Below, piece after piece: positions 50,771-61,000 of a stretch of DNA of 64,000 nt. The DNA comes from Candidatus Cloacimonadota bacterium. Its GTDB lineage: Bacteria > Cloacimonadota > Cloacimonadia > Cloacimonadales > TCS61. The stretch covers positions 1 to 64,000 of the forward strand of contig JASUTE010000003.1 of NCBI GenBank assembly GCA_030445745.1, written 5' to 3'. Every line of letters starts with the position of its first letter. Position 1 is the stretch's first letter. Under the pieces are notes generated by a model. The model was given only the letters and a program-made list of their open reading frames with translations. It was not told where the DNA came from and made no database searches. Both the position numbers and the translations under genes were made by a program.

Positions 50771-51949
50771 ATGAGTATTATCGATAAGTGTTATGATTAT
50801 GAAGATGCCAAAAAAGTTATAGCTTTGGGGCATTATCCCTATTTTCGTGTAATAAATTCTGAACAAGATACCGAAGTGATGGTGAATAATAAACGAATGT
50901 TGATGATGGGATCGAACAGTTATCTGGGTCTCACCAATCATCCGCGCGTGATAGAAGCAGCCAAAAAAGCTACCGATAAATATGGAACTGGTTGTGCTGG
51001 TTCTAGATTTTTAAATGGGACTTTAGATATTCATTTGGAATTAGAGGAAAAACTTTCGGAATTGGTTGGGAAAGAAGCCTCATTAGCTTTTGCTACTGGA
51101 TATCAGGCAAATTTAGGAGCTATCTCTGCAATTGTAGGCCGGGGAGAATACGTAATAACAGATAAATATGACCATGCTTCCATTTTGGATGGTTGCCGTC
51201 TTTCTGCTGGCACGATGTTGCGCTATAACCACAATAATATGGAACATTTAGAAAAAGTGCTAAAGAAAATTGAAGGAAAAAATTCCCTTATAGTTGTAGA
51301 TGGTATATTTAGTATGGAGGGTGATATTGCTAATATTCCCGAAATTGTTGGCTTGGCCAAAAAGTATGGAGCTGCTATTATGGTAGATGAAGCTCACTCT
51401 TTGGGTGTTTTACATAAATCAGGCGCCGGTGCTACTGCCTACTACAACAAAACCGCCGATGTAGACATCATTATGGGAACTTTTAGCAAATCTTTAGCTT
51501 CTGTTGGAGGCTTTATTGCAGGTAACAACGACCTTATTCATTTCCTCAAACATCATGCCCGTCCTCTTATTTTTAGCGCATCTCTACCACCTGCTTCTGC
51601 TGCCAGTGTTTTGGAAGCATTGAAAATTATGCAAGAAGAGCCCGAGCGCATCGAAAAACTATGGGAAAATACCCGTTATATGGCTAAATCGTTCAAGGAG
51701 ATGGGATATGATATTGGTACTTCTTGTACACCAGTTATTCCCTTGCATGTAGGAAATATGAAGAATGCTTTTAAGATGTGGAAACAACTCGATGATGAAG
51801 GTATTTTCATTAATCCGGTAGTCCCCCCAGCGGTACCACCTACAAATACACTTATCAGAACCAGTTTTATGGCTACTCATACTAAAGAACAGCTCGATGA
51901 AGCTTTACTTAAATTCGAAAAGATAGGAAAACGTGTAGGCGTTATATAA
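50771..51949 (+). CDS. Alpha-oxoamine synthase, serine palmitoyltransferase-like
   Basis: A 392-residue PLP enzyme condensing an acyl-CoA with an amino acid. It has GSNSYLGLTNHPRV near 47-60, YGTGCAGSRFLNGTLDIHLELE, TDKYDHASILDGCRLS, DEAHSLGVLHKSGAG and the Schiff-base lysine near 240 in FSKSLASVGG. The N-terminal YPYFRVINSEQDTEVMVNNKRML closely follows Bacteroides-type serine palmitoyltransferase, which makes the sphingoid base; 2-amino-3-ketobutyrate ligase (Kbl) and BioF are the alternatives. No sphingolipid partner gene is adjacent. Single-gene unit with its own promoter candidate and terminator. Confidence 0.8.
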   Translation: MSIIDKCYDYEDAKKVIALGHYPYFRVINSEQDTEVMVNNKRMLMMGSNSYLGLTNHPRVIEAAKKATDKYGTGCAGSRFLNGTLDIHLELEEKLSELVGKEASLAFATGYQANLGAISAIVGRGEYVITDKYDHASILDGCRLSAGTMLRYNHNNMEHLEKVLKKIEGKNSLIVVDGIFSMEGDIANIPEIVGLAKKYGAAIMVDEAHSLGVLHKSGAGATAYYNKTADVDIIMGTFSKSLASVGGFIAGNNDLIHFLKHHARPLIFSASLPPASAASVLEALKIMQEEPERIEKLWENTRYMAKSFKEMGYDIGTSCTPVIPLHVGNMKNAFKMWKQLDDEGIFINPVVPPAVPPTNTLIRTSFMATHTKEQLDEALLKFEKIGKRVGVI

Positions 51950-51969
51950 ATTGTTTAGTTAGGAAATTC

Positions 51970-51998
51970 GGGGCGCTTGTTGGTGCCCCCTTTTTTTT
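51970..51998 (+). terminator. Terminator after the SPT-like gene
   Basis: GGGGCGC and GTGCCCC pair around TTGTTG (one G-T) and are followed by C and eight T. Located 21 bases after the stop. Confidence 0.9.
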
Positions 51999-52058
51999 GT
52001 TATCTACTTTGAAAAAACAAGGAACTAAAACAGATATAGATAAACTGAATATTTATGC

Positions 52059-52064
52059 TTGACT
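52059..52064 (+). promoter_or_regulatory. mutA: TTGACT -35-like element before mutA
   Basis: CTTGACTTTATG lies 72 bases before the mutA ATG; TGCTAGATT, an extended -10-like element, follows after 12 bases. Confidence 0.3.
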
Positions 52065-52130
52065 TTATGCAACTGCTAGATTTTGTAACTTTTTAGAATA
52101 TGAATTATAAAATATATGGAGGGATGTTAG

Positions 52131-54224
52131 ATGTCTGAAGACAACAAAAAAACTTCGGTAATTTCTGAAAATTTATTGAAAGATTTCCCCCCTCATTCCG
52201 ATGAGGATTGGCGAAAAGCAGTAGATAAATTACTGAAGGGCAAACCTTACGAAAAAATTATGTTAACCAACACCTACGAAGGAATTCAACTTGAACCTAT
52301 CTATCGTTTGAGTGTATTGAAAGATTTGCCGCAAATAGATGACTTGCCTGGTTTTAATTCTTATGTAAGAAATACCAAACCGGAAGGTTATACAGCAACT
52401 GGTTGGCAAGTAGCACAGGAGATTAGTATCGCCCTACCGATGGAGTTAAATAAAAATTTGCTTGATGCCTTGAATCGAGGTCAAAATGCAGTAAATATTG
52501 TGCTGGACAAAGCTAGTTTGAAGGGAAAAGATCCTAAACAATCTCGGGAAAATCAAGTTGGCAAGAATGGAACTTCTATAGCCACTTTAGCCGACTTGGA
52601 AACTGCTCTGGATGATGTGGTTTTGGATGCAGTTGATATCCAAATTCAGGCATATCATATGGCTTTGCCGTATGCTACCATGCTGATGCAGCTGGCTAAA
52701 CAAAAAGATAAAAAAATAAGAGGTTGTGTGGGAATGGATCCGCTTTCCTACTTAGCCGAACATGGAACTTTACCAGCTTCTTTGAAAGAAACTTACGATG
52801 ATATGTTCCAGCTAACCAATTATGCTAAAAAGAATCATCCCGGACTTCGTACTATAGCAATACACACGCAACCCTATCATGAAGCTGGTGCCAGCGCTGT
52901 GGAAGAGCTGAGTTTTGGTTTTGCTACAGCAGTGGAATATGTGAACGAGATGTTGGACAGAGGCCTGAGTATTGATGAAGTTGCACCTCACGTGCAATTT
53001 AATTTTGCGCTTGGTTCCAATTTATTTATGGAAATAGCTAAGCTGCGCGCTGCTAGAATGATCTGGAAGAATATTGTGGAAAATTATGGCGGCAATCAAG
53101 AATCACAGAAAATTTACATGCATGTTAGAACTTCTAAATTCAACAAAACCAAATATGACCCTTATGTGAACATGCTGCGTACTACCACAGAAGCATTTTC
53201 CGGCGTTATTGGTGGCGCAGATAGCTTGCATGTTGGCTGCTTTGATGAAGTTCTGCGCAGTCCAGATGATTTTTCTCGCAGAATTGCCCGTAATCAGCAG
53301 CTAATATTAGCAGAAGAAGTACATCTAAGTAAAGTTATCGATCCTGCCGGCGGCAGCTGGTATATAGAAAAGCTTACAGATGAACTGGCGAAAACCGTTT
53401 GGAAAAATTTCCAAATAACACAGGAAGCTGGCGGAATGAGCAAATTCCTAAAAGAAAACCAAGCTCAGGAAGCAGTAAAAAAAGTAGCTACAGCCAGAAG
53501 AAAAAATATTGCCTGCCGTGAGGATGTTATTGTGGGCACAAATATGTACGCTAATATGGAAGAGAAATTCTTAACTCCCCGTAAGCGAGATTATAAATCG
53601 CTTTATGAGATACGCAGCAAAGAGATTAGAAAACCTGATTTAAAAATTGAAATAGATAAAGATGATGTGGTAGAATCTGTGATGCAATTGTGGCAGCAGG
53701 GAGCTACCATCAACCAGATTCATACAGCTCTGCATCAAGGTACAACTGAAGTACAGCCTTTGGAAATTCATCGTGCTAGTAAATTCTACGAGCAATTACG
53801 CAATAAAACGGAAAAATATTTCCAAAAAACTGGGGAACGTCCTCAAGTTTTCTTAGCAAACTATGGCACAGTTTACGACTACAAAGGACGTGCAGATTTC
53901 AGTCGTGGTTTCTTTGAAACAGCTGGCTTTGCAGTAGAAGCTGGCCAGGGTTTTGAAGAACCGGAAAAAGTTATTGAAGAGGCTTTGCAAAATTCAGTTA
54001 AAATAGTAGTAATTTGTTCCACAGATAAGAAGTACAAAGAAATAGTAGAAAAGATGTGCCAAGCTAGAGAGGAAATGGCTGCTGATAAAATTTTGATTTT
54101 GGCAGGTAATCCGAAGGCAGACGAGGAAAAGTACAAAAAAGCTGGTATCGATAAATTTATTCATCTTAGAGTTAATGCTTATGATATTCTAGCTGATTTA
54201 CTACAGAAAGTAGGAGTGGAATAA
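52131..54224 (+). CDS. mutA: Methylmalonyl-CoA mutase small subunit
   Basis: A 697-residue non-catalytic beta subunit of B12-dependent methylmalonyl-CoA mutase. It has the mutase TIM-barrel (about 90-475), with [26 protein letters not shown] and [26 protein letters not shown], and a C-terminal flavodoxin-like domain (about 565-697) beginning [21 protein letters not shown]. That domain lacks the DxHxxG cobalamin-binding motif, as expected for the small subunit. Stop TAATG overlaps mutB. A strong RBS GGAGGG precedes the ATG. Confidence 0.93.
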   Translation: MSEDNKKTSVISENLLKDFPPHSDEDWRKAVDKLLKGKPYEKIMLTNTYEGIQLEPIYRLSVLKDLPQIDDLPGFNSYVRNTKPEGYTATGWQVAQEISIALPMELNKNLLDALNRGQNAVNIVLDKASLKGKDPKQSRENQVGKNGTSIATLADLETALDDVVLDAVDIQIQAYHMALPYATMLMQLAKQKDKKIRGCVGMDPLSYLAEHGTLPASLKETYDDMFQLTNYAKKNHPGLRTIAIHTQPYHEAGASAVEELSFGFATAVEYVNEMLDRGLSIDEVAPHVQFNFALGSNLFMEIAKLRAARMIWKNIVENYGGNQESQKIYMHVRTSKFNKTKYDPYVNMLRTTTEAFSGVIGGADSLHVGCFDEVLRSPDDFSRRIARNQQLILAEEVHLSKVIDPAGGSWYIEKLTDELAKTVWKNFQITQEAGGMSKFLKENQAQEAVKKVATARRKNIACREDVIVGTNMYANMEEKFLTPRKRDYKSLYEIRSKEIRKPDLKIEIDKDDVVESVMQLWQQGATINQIHTALHQGTTEVQPLEIHRASKFYEQLRNKTEKYFQKTGERPQVFLANYGTVYDYKGRADFSRGFFETAGFAVEAGQGFEEPEKVIEEALQNSVKIVVICSTDKKYKEIVEKMCQAREEMAADKILILAGNPKADEEKYKKAGIDKFIHLRVNAYDILADLLQKVGVE

Positions 54225-56398
54225 TGAAACCTGATTTTAAAAATATAGAATTTAAAATAGAAAAAGAAAAACCCGATTTTAATAAATGGCAGCAGGAATT
54301 GGAGAAGATAACTGGTAAACTTCTGGACGATCTGATGTGGATGACTAATGAGCAGATAGGCGTGAAACCACTTTATACCAAAAAAGATTATAAAGATATG
54401 CAGCATTTGGAATATACAGCTGGCTTGCCACCTTTCAAACGTGGACCCTATGCTAGTATGTATGTTATGCGACCTTGGACTGTGCGCCAATATGCTGGTT
54501 TTTCCACTGCTGAAGAGAGTAATGCTTTCTACCGCAGAAACCTGGCCGCTGGCCAAAAAGGGCTTTCAGTAGCCTTCGATTTGGCTACACACCGAGGCTA
54601 TGATTCCGATCATCCCAGGGTTGCTGGAGATGTGGGAAAAGCTGGTGTAGCTGTAGATTCTATTTTAGATATGAAAATTCTGTTCGACCAGATTCCACTA
54701 CGCGATATCTCAGTTTCCATGACTATGAACGGCGCGGTTATTCCCATAATGGCCTTCTACATCGTTACCGCCGAAGAACAAGGGGCAAAATGGGAAGAAC
54801 TAACTGGCACTATTCAAAATGATATTTTAAAAGAATACATGGTACGCAACACCTACATCTATCCACCTAAACCATCGATGCGGATAATATCCGATATTTT
54901 TGAATTCACTTCGCAATATATGCCTAAGTTCAACAGTATCAGTATTTCTGGCTATCATATGCAGGAAGCCGGCGCTACAGCAGATTTGGAAATGGCCTAT
55001 ACTCTGGCCGATGGTTTGGAATATATTCGTGCCGGTATGGCTGCAGGAATTCCTATAGATAAGTTTGCTCCCAGATTATCCTTTTTCTGGGCAGAAGGCA
55101 TGAACTATTTTATGGAAGTTGCCAAACTGCGTGCTGCTAGAATGCTGTGGGCAGATATTGTAAAACAGTTCAATCCCAAAAATCCCAAATCTATGAGCTT
55201 GCGAACTCACTCGCAGACCTCTGGCTGGAGCCTTACCGAGCAAGATCCTTACAACAATGTAGCCAGAACCTGCATCGAAGCTCTGGCAGCAACTATGGGA
55301 CATACCCAAAGCTTACACACCAATTCATTAGATGAAGCGATAGCGCTTCCTACCGATTTTAGTGCACGCATTGCTCGCAACACCCAGCTTTATTTACAAC
55401 ACGAAACTGGCATTTGCCGTGTGATAGACCCCTGGGGCGGTTCCTACTATGTGGAAGCTTTAACAACTGAACTCATGAAACGAGGCCGCGAGCATATTCA
55501 GGAGATAGAAGACCTGGGCGGCATGGCCAAAGCTATTGAAACTGGTATCCCTAAAATGCGCATTGAAGAAGCAGCTGCACGCCGCCAGGCTAAGATAGAT
55601 TCTAACAGAGAAACCATTGTGGGTATTAATAAATATCGTTTAGATAAACAGGAACCTCTGGAGATATTGGAGGTTGATAACACTGCTGTAAGAAAAGCTC
55701 AGTTAAAACGCTTGCAAAAACTAAGAGCAGAGCGCGATGAAAAGAAAGTTAAACAAACTCTGGCTGCTATAACCAAAGCAGCTAAAACCGGTAAAGGCAA
55801 TTTGCTGGAACTGGCTATTTATGCTGCCCGAGCCAGAGCAACCCTAGGAGAGATTTCGGAAGCTATGGAAAAAGAATTTGGACGCCATAAAGCTGTAATA
55901 CGTTCTATAAGTGGAGTTTACAGTGGCGAGTATGCACAGAAAGACGAAATAGAAAAAGTTAGACAGATGGCTGATGATTTTGCCGAAAAAGAAGGCAGAC
56001 GTCCTCGCATTATGATAGCCAAGATGGGCCAGGATGGCCACGACCGAGGAGCCAAGGTAGTGGCAACAGCCTATGCAGATATGGGCTTTGATGTTGATAT
56101 TGGGCCGCTCTTCCAAACACCAGAGGAAACAGCTCGCGAAGCTGTGGAAAATGATGTGCACGTGGTGGGCATGAGCTCTTTGGCTGCTGGCCACAAAACT
56201 TTATTACCAGAGTTGATGCAAGAACTAAAAAAACTGGGGCGTGAAGACATTATGGTTGTTGTTGGTGGAGTTATACCTGCTCAAGATTATGATTACCTTT
56301 ATGAAAAAGGAGCAGCTTTGATATTTGGACCGGGAACTGTACTTCCTGTGGCTGCCCGTAAAATATTGGAAGAACTTGAACGTAGGCTTGAACTGTAA
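54224..56398 (+). CDS. mutB: Methylmalonyl-CoA mutase large (catalytic) subunit
   Basis: A 724-residue catalytic subunit interconverting succinyl-CoA and (R)-methylmalonyl-CoA. Substrate barrel: [54 protein letters not shown] and [25 protein letters not shown] are recognisable near 81-270. The C-terminal cobalamin domain (about 590-724) carries the D-x-H-x-x-G lower-ligand motif in [10 protein letters not shown] near 603-612, then [10 protein letters not shown] and GGVIPAQDY. It overlaps mutA by one base and pairs with the downstream meaB. An epimerase and decarboxylase are not in the window. Confidence 0.97.
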   Translation: MKPDFKNIEFKIEKEKPDFNKWQQELEKITGKLLDDLMWMTNEQIGVKPLYTKKDYKDMQHLEYTAGLPPFKRGPYASMYVMRPWTVRQYAGFSTAEESNAFYRRNLAAGQKGLSVAFDLATHRGYDSDHPRVAGDVGKAGVAVDSILDMKILFDQIPLRDISVSMTMNGAVIPIMAFYIVTAEEQGAKWEELTGTIQNDILKEYMVRNTYIYPPKPSMRIISDIFEFTSQYMPKFNSISISGYHMQEAGATADLEMAYTLADGLEYIRAGMAAGIPIDKFAPRLSFFWAEGMNYFMEVAKLRAARMLWADIVKQFNPKNPKSMSLRTHSQTSGWSLTEQDPYNNVARTCIEALAATMGHTQSLHTNSLDEAIALPTDFSARIARNTQLYLQHETGICRVIDPWGGSYYVEALTTELMKRGREHIQEIEDLGGMAKAIETGIPKMRIEEAAARRQAKIDSNRETIVGINKYRLDKQEPLEILEVDNTAVRKAQLKRLQKLRAERDEKKVKQTLAAITKAAKTGKGNLLELAIYAARARATLGEISEAMEKEFGRHKAVIRSISGVYSGEYAQKDEIEKVRQMADDFAEKEGRRPRIMIAKMGQDGHDRGAKVVATAYADMGFDVDIGPLFQTPEETAREAVENDVHVVGMSSLAAGHKTLLPELMQELKKLGREDIMVVVGGVIPAQDYDYLYEKGAALIFGPGTVLPVAARKILEELERRLEL

Positions 56399-56421
56399 AC
56401 TAAAATTAAAATACTATTTAG

Positions 56422-56454
56422 CAGGCGGAGTAGTATTACTTTGCCTGTTTTTTT
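56422..56454 (+). terminator. Terminator after mutB
   Basis: CAGGC and GCCTG pair around a 16-base loop (itself partly paired) and are followed by seven T. Stem is short but the T-tract is strong. It separates mutAB from meaB, which has its own promoter candidate. Confidence 0.65.
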
Positions 56455-56494
56455 ATTTATTAGGCACGACACTAAGCTCCAGTTAATTTTATGA

Positions 56495-56500
56495 TTGACA
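56495..56500 (+). promoter_or_regulatory. meaB: TTGACA -35-like element before meaB
   Basis: TTGACA lies 52 bases before the meaB ATG, after the mutB terminator. A run of T follows but no TATAAT. Confidence 0.3.
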
Positions 56501-56546
56501 TTTATGGCGACAAATTTTTTTCTCTAGAAAATTATTGAGGTACGAA

Positions 56547-57674
56547 ATGAGTGAGAAAAAACGCCCGGAATGGGTTCCTAAAAATGCAGGAAAAGAATAC
56601 ACCACTCGGGTGATGGAGGGTGTGGAAAGCAAACACGATGGCATGCCAGATTCTTATAAAAACAAACAGAAATCCATAAAACGCAAAAAATTGCAATCGC
56701 CAGATTATGTTAAAGGCATTTTGAATAAAGACCGTATCATACTAGCCCGTGCGATAACCCTGGTGGAAAGTAATTCCGAAAAACACATAAAATTAGCGCA
56801 GCAGGTGCTCAAAGAGTTGCTTCCATACACAGGCAACTCCATAAGGGTAGGAATAACCGGAGTTCCCGGAGCTGGCAAGAGTACGTTTATTGATGCTTTG
56901 GGTAGCCAACTAATAAAAGCTGGTCATAAACTGGCAGTTTTGGCGGTTGACCCCAGCAGCAGCATAACCAAAGGTAGTGTTTTAGGTGACAAAACCCGCA
57001 TGGAAAATTTGGCAAGAGCCGAAAACTGTTTTATTCGGCCCAGCCCTTCAGGAGGAGCTTTGGGTGGTGTGAGTCGTAAAACGCGCGAGACAATTTTGCT
57101 ATGTGAAGCAGCTGGCTATGATGTTATTTTTATCGAGACTGTGGGAGTGGGGCAAAACGAGATAACTGTGCGTTCCATGGTAGATTTTTTCCTATTACTT
57201 AAAATAGCTGGTGCTGGCGATGAACTGCAGGGAATAAAAAAAGGTGTTATCGAACTGGCTGATGCTATTTTGATAAATAAAGCTGATGGCGATAACAAAA
57301 AACGGGCAGAAGTGGCCAGACAAGATTTCGCTAGAGCTTTACACTACTTAAAATCACCTACTCCAGGTTGGCATCCGGAAGTTAAGACGTGTTCAGCAAT
57401 TCAGCAAATAGGGTTAAAAGAAATCTGGCAGATGATACAACATTTTAAGGAAAAAACTGAAGCGAATAATTACTTCCAATATAGAAGACAGCAACAGATG
57501 CTAAATTGGATGCACGATTTGATAAAGGAATATCTACAGAACGTTTTTTATCGGGACGAGAAGATTAAAACAGAGTTACCAATAGTGGAAAGCAAGGTTA
57601 CGAATGATAAATTACCACCAACAGCAGCAGCACAACAATTATTAGAGATTTTTGAAAATAGATATAAAAATTAA
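56547..57674 (+). CDS. meaB: Methylmalonyl-CoA mutase GTPase chaperone MeaB/ArgK
   Basis: A 375-residue G3E-family GTPase that protects and reactivates methylmalonyl-CoA mutase and gates cobalamin loading. Walker A GVPGAGKST near 104-112, VDPSSSITKGSVLGDKTRM, FIRPSPSGGALGGVSRKTRE and ETVGVGQNE are all intact. Older databases name it LAO/AO transport ATPase ArgK; the mutAB context supports MeaB. A Lys-rich N-terminal extension of about 60 residues precedes the usual domain. ATG follows TTGAGGTACGAA. Confidence 0.93.
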   Translation: MSEKKRPEWVPKNAGKEYTTRVMEGVESKHDGMPDSYKNKQKSIKRKKLQSPDYVKGILNKDRIILARAITLVESNSEKHIKLAQQVLKELLPYTGNSIRVGITGVPGAGKSTFIDALGSQLIKAGHKLAVLAVDPSSSITKGSVLGDKTRMENLARAENCFIRPSPSGGALGGVSRKTRETILLCEAAGYDVIFIETVGVGQNEITVRSMVDFFLLLKIAGAGDELQGIKKGVIELADAILINKADGDNKKRAEVARQDFARALHYLKSPTPGWHPEVKTCSAIQQIGLKEIWQMIQHFKEKTEANNYFQYRRQQQMLNWMHDLIKEYLQNVFYRDEKIKTELPIVESKVTNDKLPPTAAAQQLLEIFENRYKN

Positions 57675-57739
57675 ATAGATAATAATTCGCTTATTTAAAC
57701 CGTGTTAAGATTGATTATGCTTTCAGCAGGCATAAAGCG

Positions 57740-58282
57740 ATGGCAGGTGCAATTATTCATATTATAGAATTTGCCTTGAACATTTCCGCGATGGTCTTGT
57801 TAATCGTGTTTGCAGTTATGAAAGAAAATCCAAAGCAGATTGTCAGCTCTGCGCTTTATGGAGCATTTCACATTTTCTTTACTATTTTCTCCCTGTTGTA
57901 TACCACAGTTTTACTCTATAATTCCAAAAACATAATTAACCTTTTTGAAATTGGTAGTAAGTATCTGGTTTTTGCTGGAATAGCTATTCCAATAAATTTA
58001 GTAGTGGGAGGCAGTTTAGGTTGGATTTTTTTGGGAATATTTATCTTATTAAAATCTTTTGGGAATAATAATAAATATGATTTGCATAGGGTAAACAAGA
58101 ACACTTATGCTTTTTTTATAAACTTAGCATTGTTAATAGCATTTGCAGTGATGTTGAGCCTGAGTTGGTCACAATTCAATATAGGATTATTGATGTGGTT
58201 GGGATTAGCTTTCTTGGCTGCTCCTATTGGTTTAGTTTTTCATCGGTTAACGTTCCATTACCTTTCACCAGGGAATAAGTAA
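57740..58282 (+). CDS. Multi-span membrane protein, function unknown
   Basis: A 180-residue protein with about five or six membrane helices (for example ALNISAMVLLIVFAVM, YLVFAGIAIPINLVVGG, LGWIFLGIFILL, FFINLALLIAFAVMLSL). No family was recognised. The RBS is poor (AGCAGGCATAAAGCG) and lies within a small hairpin, TTATGC/GCATAA, at about 57715-57735, which might limit translation. It is followed by another small membrane frame. Confidence 0.55.
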   Translation: MAGAIIHIIEFALNISAMVLLIVFAVMKENPKQIVSSALYGAFHIFFTIFSLLYTTVLLYNSKNIINLFEIGSKYLVFAGIAIPINLVVGGSLGWIFLGIFILLKSFGNNNKYDLHRVNKNTYAFFINLALLIAFAVMLSLSWSQFNIGLLMWLGLAFLAAPIGLVFHRLTFHYLSPGNK

Positions 58283-58363
58283 CCTTTTGTATGTGGTTGC
58301 AAATGTTTGTATATTCTTTGGATTCTTTTTTCATCAATCTATTCAACTAGAAGAAGGGGCAAG

Positions 58364-58695
58364 ATGATCTTTAGGTTTCTCTATACTTTCATAGTTGGTG
58401 TTATTTGTTTAGTTGCCATCAGCCTTTTTGGCCAACTGGGATTAGTTGCTTTGGTTCCAATAGCTTTTCTGCCAATTTTCAAGTACAACACCACCTTACA
58501 TGAAAATATGTATAAATTGCTTCACAAGGTCAATAGCTATATGTTGGGCTTAATTATTTTTGGTTATTTTAAGAACAGCTAGCTAATTTAAGCAGCAAAG
58601 CAGAATTCTTCCAAAATAATTGGATAGGGCTTGCTATAGCTTTTTTAGTATTTCAAGGTTTGATAGGGTATATTATTTTAAGAAACATTAGGTGA
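58364..58695 (+). pseudogene. Small membrane protein gene, probably frameshifted
   Basis: The ATG at 58364 (after AGAAGGGGCAAG) opens 72 codons with hydrophobic segments, ending GYFKNS at TAG 58580-58582. A second frame then reads LANLSSKAEFFQNNWIGLAIAFLVFQG and ends NIRSTOP at 58693-58695; it is strongly hydrophobic yet has no start codon. A single-base shift near 58570 would join them into one membrane protein of about 110 residues. Alternatively the first frame is a complete 72-residue protein and the rest is chance. No family recognised. Confidence 0.4.
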
Positions 58696-60352
58696 TATTC
58701 TTTTGGGCCTGAGCAATATTCAAAGCATTATCGCCAATATGCTCAAAATTCTTTAACAGATCTATATATAGCAATTCTGAACGGACGTTTGCACCTTCTT
58801 GCAGGCGATAACGAGCAGCTTTTTTAAGTTTATTGCGCGATTCATTTATCTTCTGTTCCAATTTAAATGCAAGTTCCAGATCGCGTTCTTCTAAACGTGT
58901 ATCTAAGTGCAATTTATAGAATTCAATAAATTCTTTTATCAGGTTGGAATAATCGCGTATTTCCTGATCTGCTTTCGGGTGGAGTTTTATTTTCTTATCA
59001 TATTTTTTCTGAGTAAGCAGTGCCAGCTTAAAACAGCTATCGGCAACACTTTCCAGCTCGTGCACGATACGCAACATGTAGTTAATATTGTTTCGACTGG
59101 ACTCGTTCAGAGCATCGTAGGAACATTGTACCAGATATTTTGATATCTCTTCCTGCATTTGATCGGTATATTCTTCTAACTGCTTTATTTTATCTATCTT
59201 ATCACCCATTTTTTTATTGGGATTATAAAAAATTTCCAGGAAAATTTCGAACATTTCCTGGGTGATATCTGCCATTTTTATAATTTCTTTCTGAGCGTTG
59301 TACAGATTCAGCTCTCCAGTATCTTGCACGCTGGTGGAAACATATTTCAAAGAATATTTTTGCGTTAGTTTATCCGATCTGGAAGGCTTCACTAATTTTG
59401 TTACCACACTAGCTAATTGATTGATAAAACCAATAAATATAAGTGTGTTAGTGATATTGAATAAGGTGTGAAAAAGTGAAAGATTTAAGGGCAGATTAGC
59501 TTGAACATTTGGGTCCCAAGGAGCGATTTTCAGAACAAAATTAGTAAAATATTTAAATACTATAGCCATCCAAATGACACCGAAGATATTGAATAAAAGA
59601 TGAGCACGAGCTGCTCTTCTGGCGTTAACACTTGTTCCCATAGAGGCTAAATAAGCGGTAATAGTTGTACCGATATTTTCTCCTAAAACAATTGCTGCGG
59701 CTGTGGGATAATCTATCCAACCTTTAAAGGCCATAGTAACAGTAATAGCCAGAGCAGCGCTGGAAGATTGTATAACTACAGTAAGCACTGTTCCAACAAT
59801 AAGAAAAATTAAGAAAGATAAAAAACCCAAGTTGGTATAATTTTTTAAAAATTCCAGTATCTCTGGATTATGTTGGATGTCTGGTACTGCTTCTTTTAGG
59901 AACATAAGACCCAAAAATAGCAAGCCAAAGCCAATCAGGATTTCGCCAAAATCTCGCTTACGCCTGGTTTTGGCAAACATGAAAGGAAGACCGAGTCCTA
60001 TTACTGGCAGGGCAATGGCGGTAATTTTAAATTTGAAGCCAAAATAGGAAACGATCCAGGTGGTTACAGTTGTGCCAATATTGGCTCCCATAATGACACC
60101 GATAGCTTGGGTTAAGTTCAAGAGGGCAGCATTAACAAAACTTACCACCATCACTGTAGTAGCCGAAGAAGATTGAATGAGTGCGGTTATCAAAAAACCT
60201 GTTAGTACTGCCACGAACCTGTTGCTAGTCATCCAGTTCAATATCTGTTGTAGTTTTTCACCAGCAGCTTTTTGCAGGCCATCGCTCATTACGCGCATTC
60301 CATATAAGAAAATACCAAGAGAACCCAAAATATTCAATATTCCAACCAACAT
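58688..60352 (-). CDS. Na+/phosphate cotransporter (NptA/PNaS family) with PhoU-like tail
   Basis: A 554-residue protein. Two inverted NptA/NaPi repeats hold the Q-S-S-S signatures ALIQSSSATTVMVVSFVNAALL near 58-79 and TVVIQSSSAALAITVTMAF near 191-209, with GANIGTT and GENIGTT loops after each. The C-terminal 180 residues are helical and PhoU-like (EEISKYLVQCSYDALNESSRN, HIGDNALNIA). Such proteins import phosphate or, in bacteria, may balance Na+ and anion flux. Its 3' end overlaps the convergent membrane frame by 8 bases. Confidence 0.9.
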   Translation of the reverse strand: MLVGILNILGSLGIFLYGMRVMSDGLQKAAGEKLQQILNWMTSNRFVAVLTGFLITALIQSSSATTVMVVSFVNAALLNLTQAIGVIMGANIGTTVTTWIVSYFGFKFKITAIALPVIGLGLPFMFAKTRRKRDFGEILIGFGLLFLGLMFLKEAVPDIQHNPEILEFLKNYTNLGFLSFLIFLIVGTVLTVVIQSSSAALAITVTMAFKGWIDYPTAAAIVLGENIGTTITAYLASMGTSVNARRAARAHLLFNIFGVIWMAIVFKYFTNFVLKIAPWDPNVQANLPLNLSLFHTLFNITNTLIFIGFINQLASVVTKLVKPSRSDKLTQKYSLKYVSTSVQDTGELNLYNAQKEIIKMADITQEMFEIFLEIFYNPNKKMGDKIDKIKQLEEYTDQMQEEISKYLVQCSYDALNESSRNNINYMLRIVHELESVADSCFKLALLTQKKYDKKIKLHPKADQEIRDYSNLIKEFIEFYKLHLDTRLEERDLELAFKLEQKINESRNKLKKAARYRLQEGANVRSELLYIDLLKNFEHIGDNALNIAQAQKNIT

Positions 60353-60401
60353 AATCCAGTCCCTTTAGATTTTTTTGCAGAATTTTAGTTTGCTATCAGA
60401 C

Positions 60402-60407
60402 TGTCAA
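60402..60407 (-). promoter_or_regulatory. TTGACA -35-like element before the Na/Pi cotransporter
   Basis: Minus-strand TTGACA lies 50 bases before the cotransporter ATG; ACTAAAATT follows with TAAAAT at 14 bases. Confidence 0.3.
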
Positions 60408-60438
60408 ATACAAAAACAGGATATGCAATTTTCACAAA

Positions 60439-60699
60439 ATGACCAGATTAAGTAAGAAAAATAGTCTTTACCCCATTTTGAATGATATTCTTATATTTTA
60501 TAGAAAGCATTTAAATTCACACAGTGATATTTATAAAAAGGCCTACGGCGCTGAACTGTTAGCAGGTATCAAAGCTGGTTATTTCAAAAAAGTGAAGTTA
60601 ACCAAAACCTACGATTACAGCTATGAATTAGATAAAAAAGATAATTGGAAAATGATAAAAATTGGCGATTTTACTATAAAAAGAAAGATCAAATATTAA
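60439..60699 (+). CDS. Small basic protein, unknown
   Basis: An 86-residue Lys/Tyr-rich frame (HSDIYKKAYGAELLAGIKAG, then KTYDYSYELDKKDNWKM). There is no Shine-Dalgarno before the ATG, and no family was recognised; composition is protein-like rather than random. It lies between the divergent cotransporter promoter and tRNA-Arg, so it may also be a remnant. Confidence 0.4.
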   Translation: MTRLSKKNSLYPILNDILIFYRKHLNSHSDIYKKAYGAELLAGIKAGYFKKVKLTKTYDYSYELDKKDNWKMIKIGDFTIKRKIKY

Positions 60700-60762
60700 G
60701 CGTTCACCAAAATATAAAAAGCCCGTCAGTTTTAACTACTAATTGCCTCGTTAGAATAGAAA

Positions 60763-60839
<77 letters not shown>

Positions 60840-60875
60840 GCATTTAAAAGTTAAAAACGTTCATCCTACTTTTTA

Positions 60876-60881
60876 TGTCAA
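60876..60881 (-). promoter_or_regulatory. TTGACA -35-like element before tRNA-Arg
   Basis: Minus-strand TTGACA lies 37 bases ahead of the mature tRNA 5' end. The spacing leaves room for a start site 5-10 bases before the tRNA, with T-rich GTTTTTAACTTTT at the -10 position instead of TATAAT. Confidence 0.4.
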
Positions 60882-60954
60882 GTAGAAAAATTATATCTAC
60901 TTTTTCAGTAATTGCAACCTTATAATATTGCTCAATTTTCTGAATATTCTGAGC

Positions 60955-60960
60955 TTGACA
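60955..60960 (+). promoter_or_regulatory. TTGACA -35-like element before ansA
   Basis: CTTGACA lies 46 bases before the asparaginase ATG; CTATTTTTTAAG follows after about 14 bases and merges into the RBS region, so the leader would be short. Confidence 0.3.
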
Positions 60961-61000
60961 CTAAATTGGTGCACTATTTTTTAAGCAGAGAGGTAAAGTT

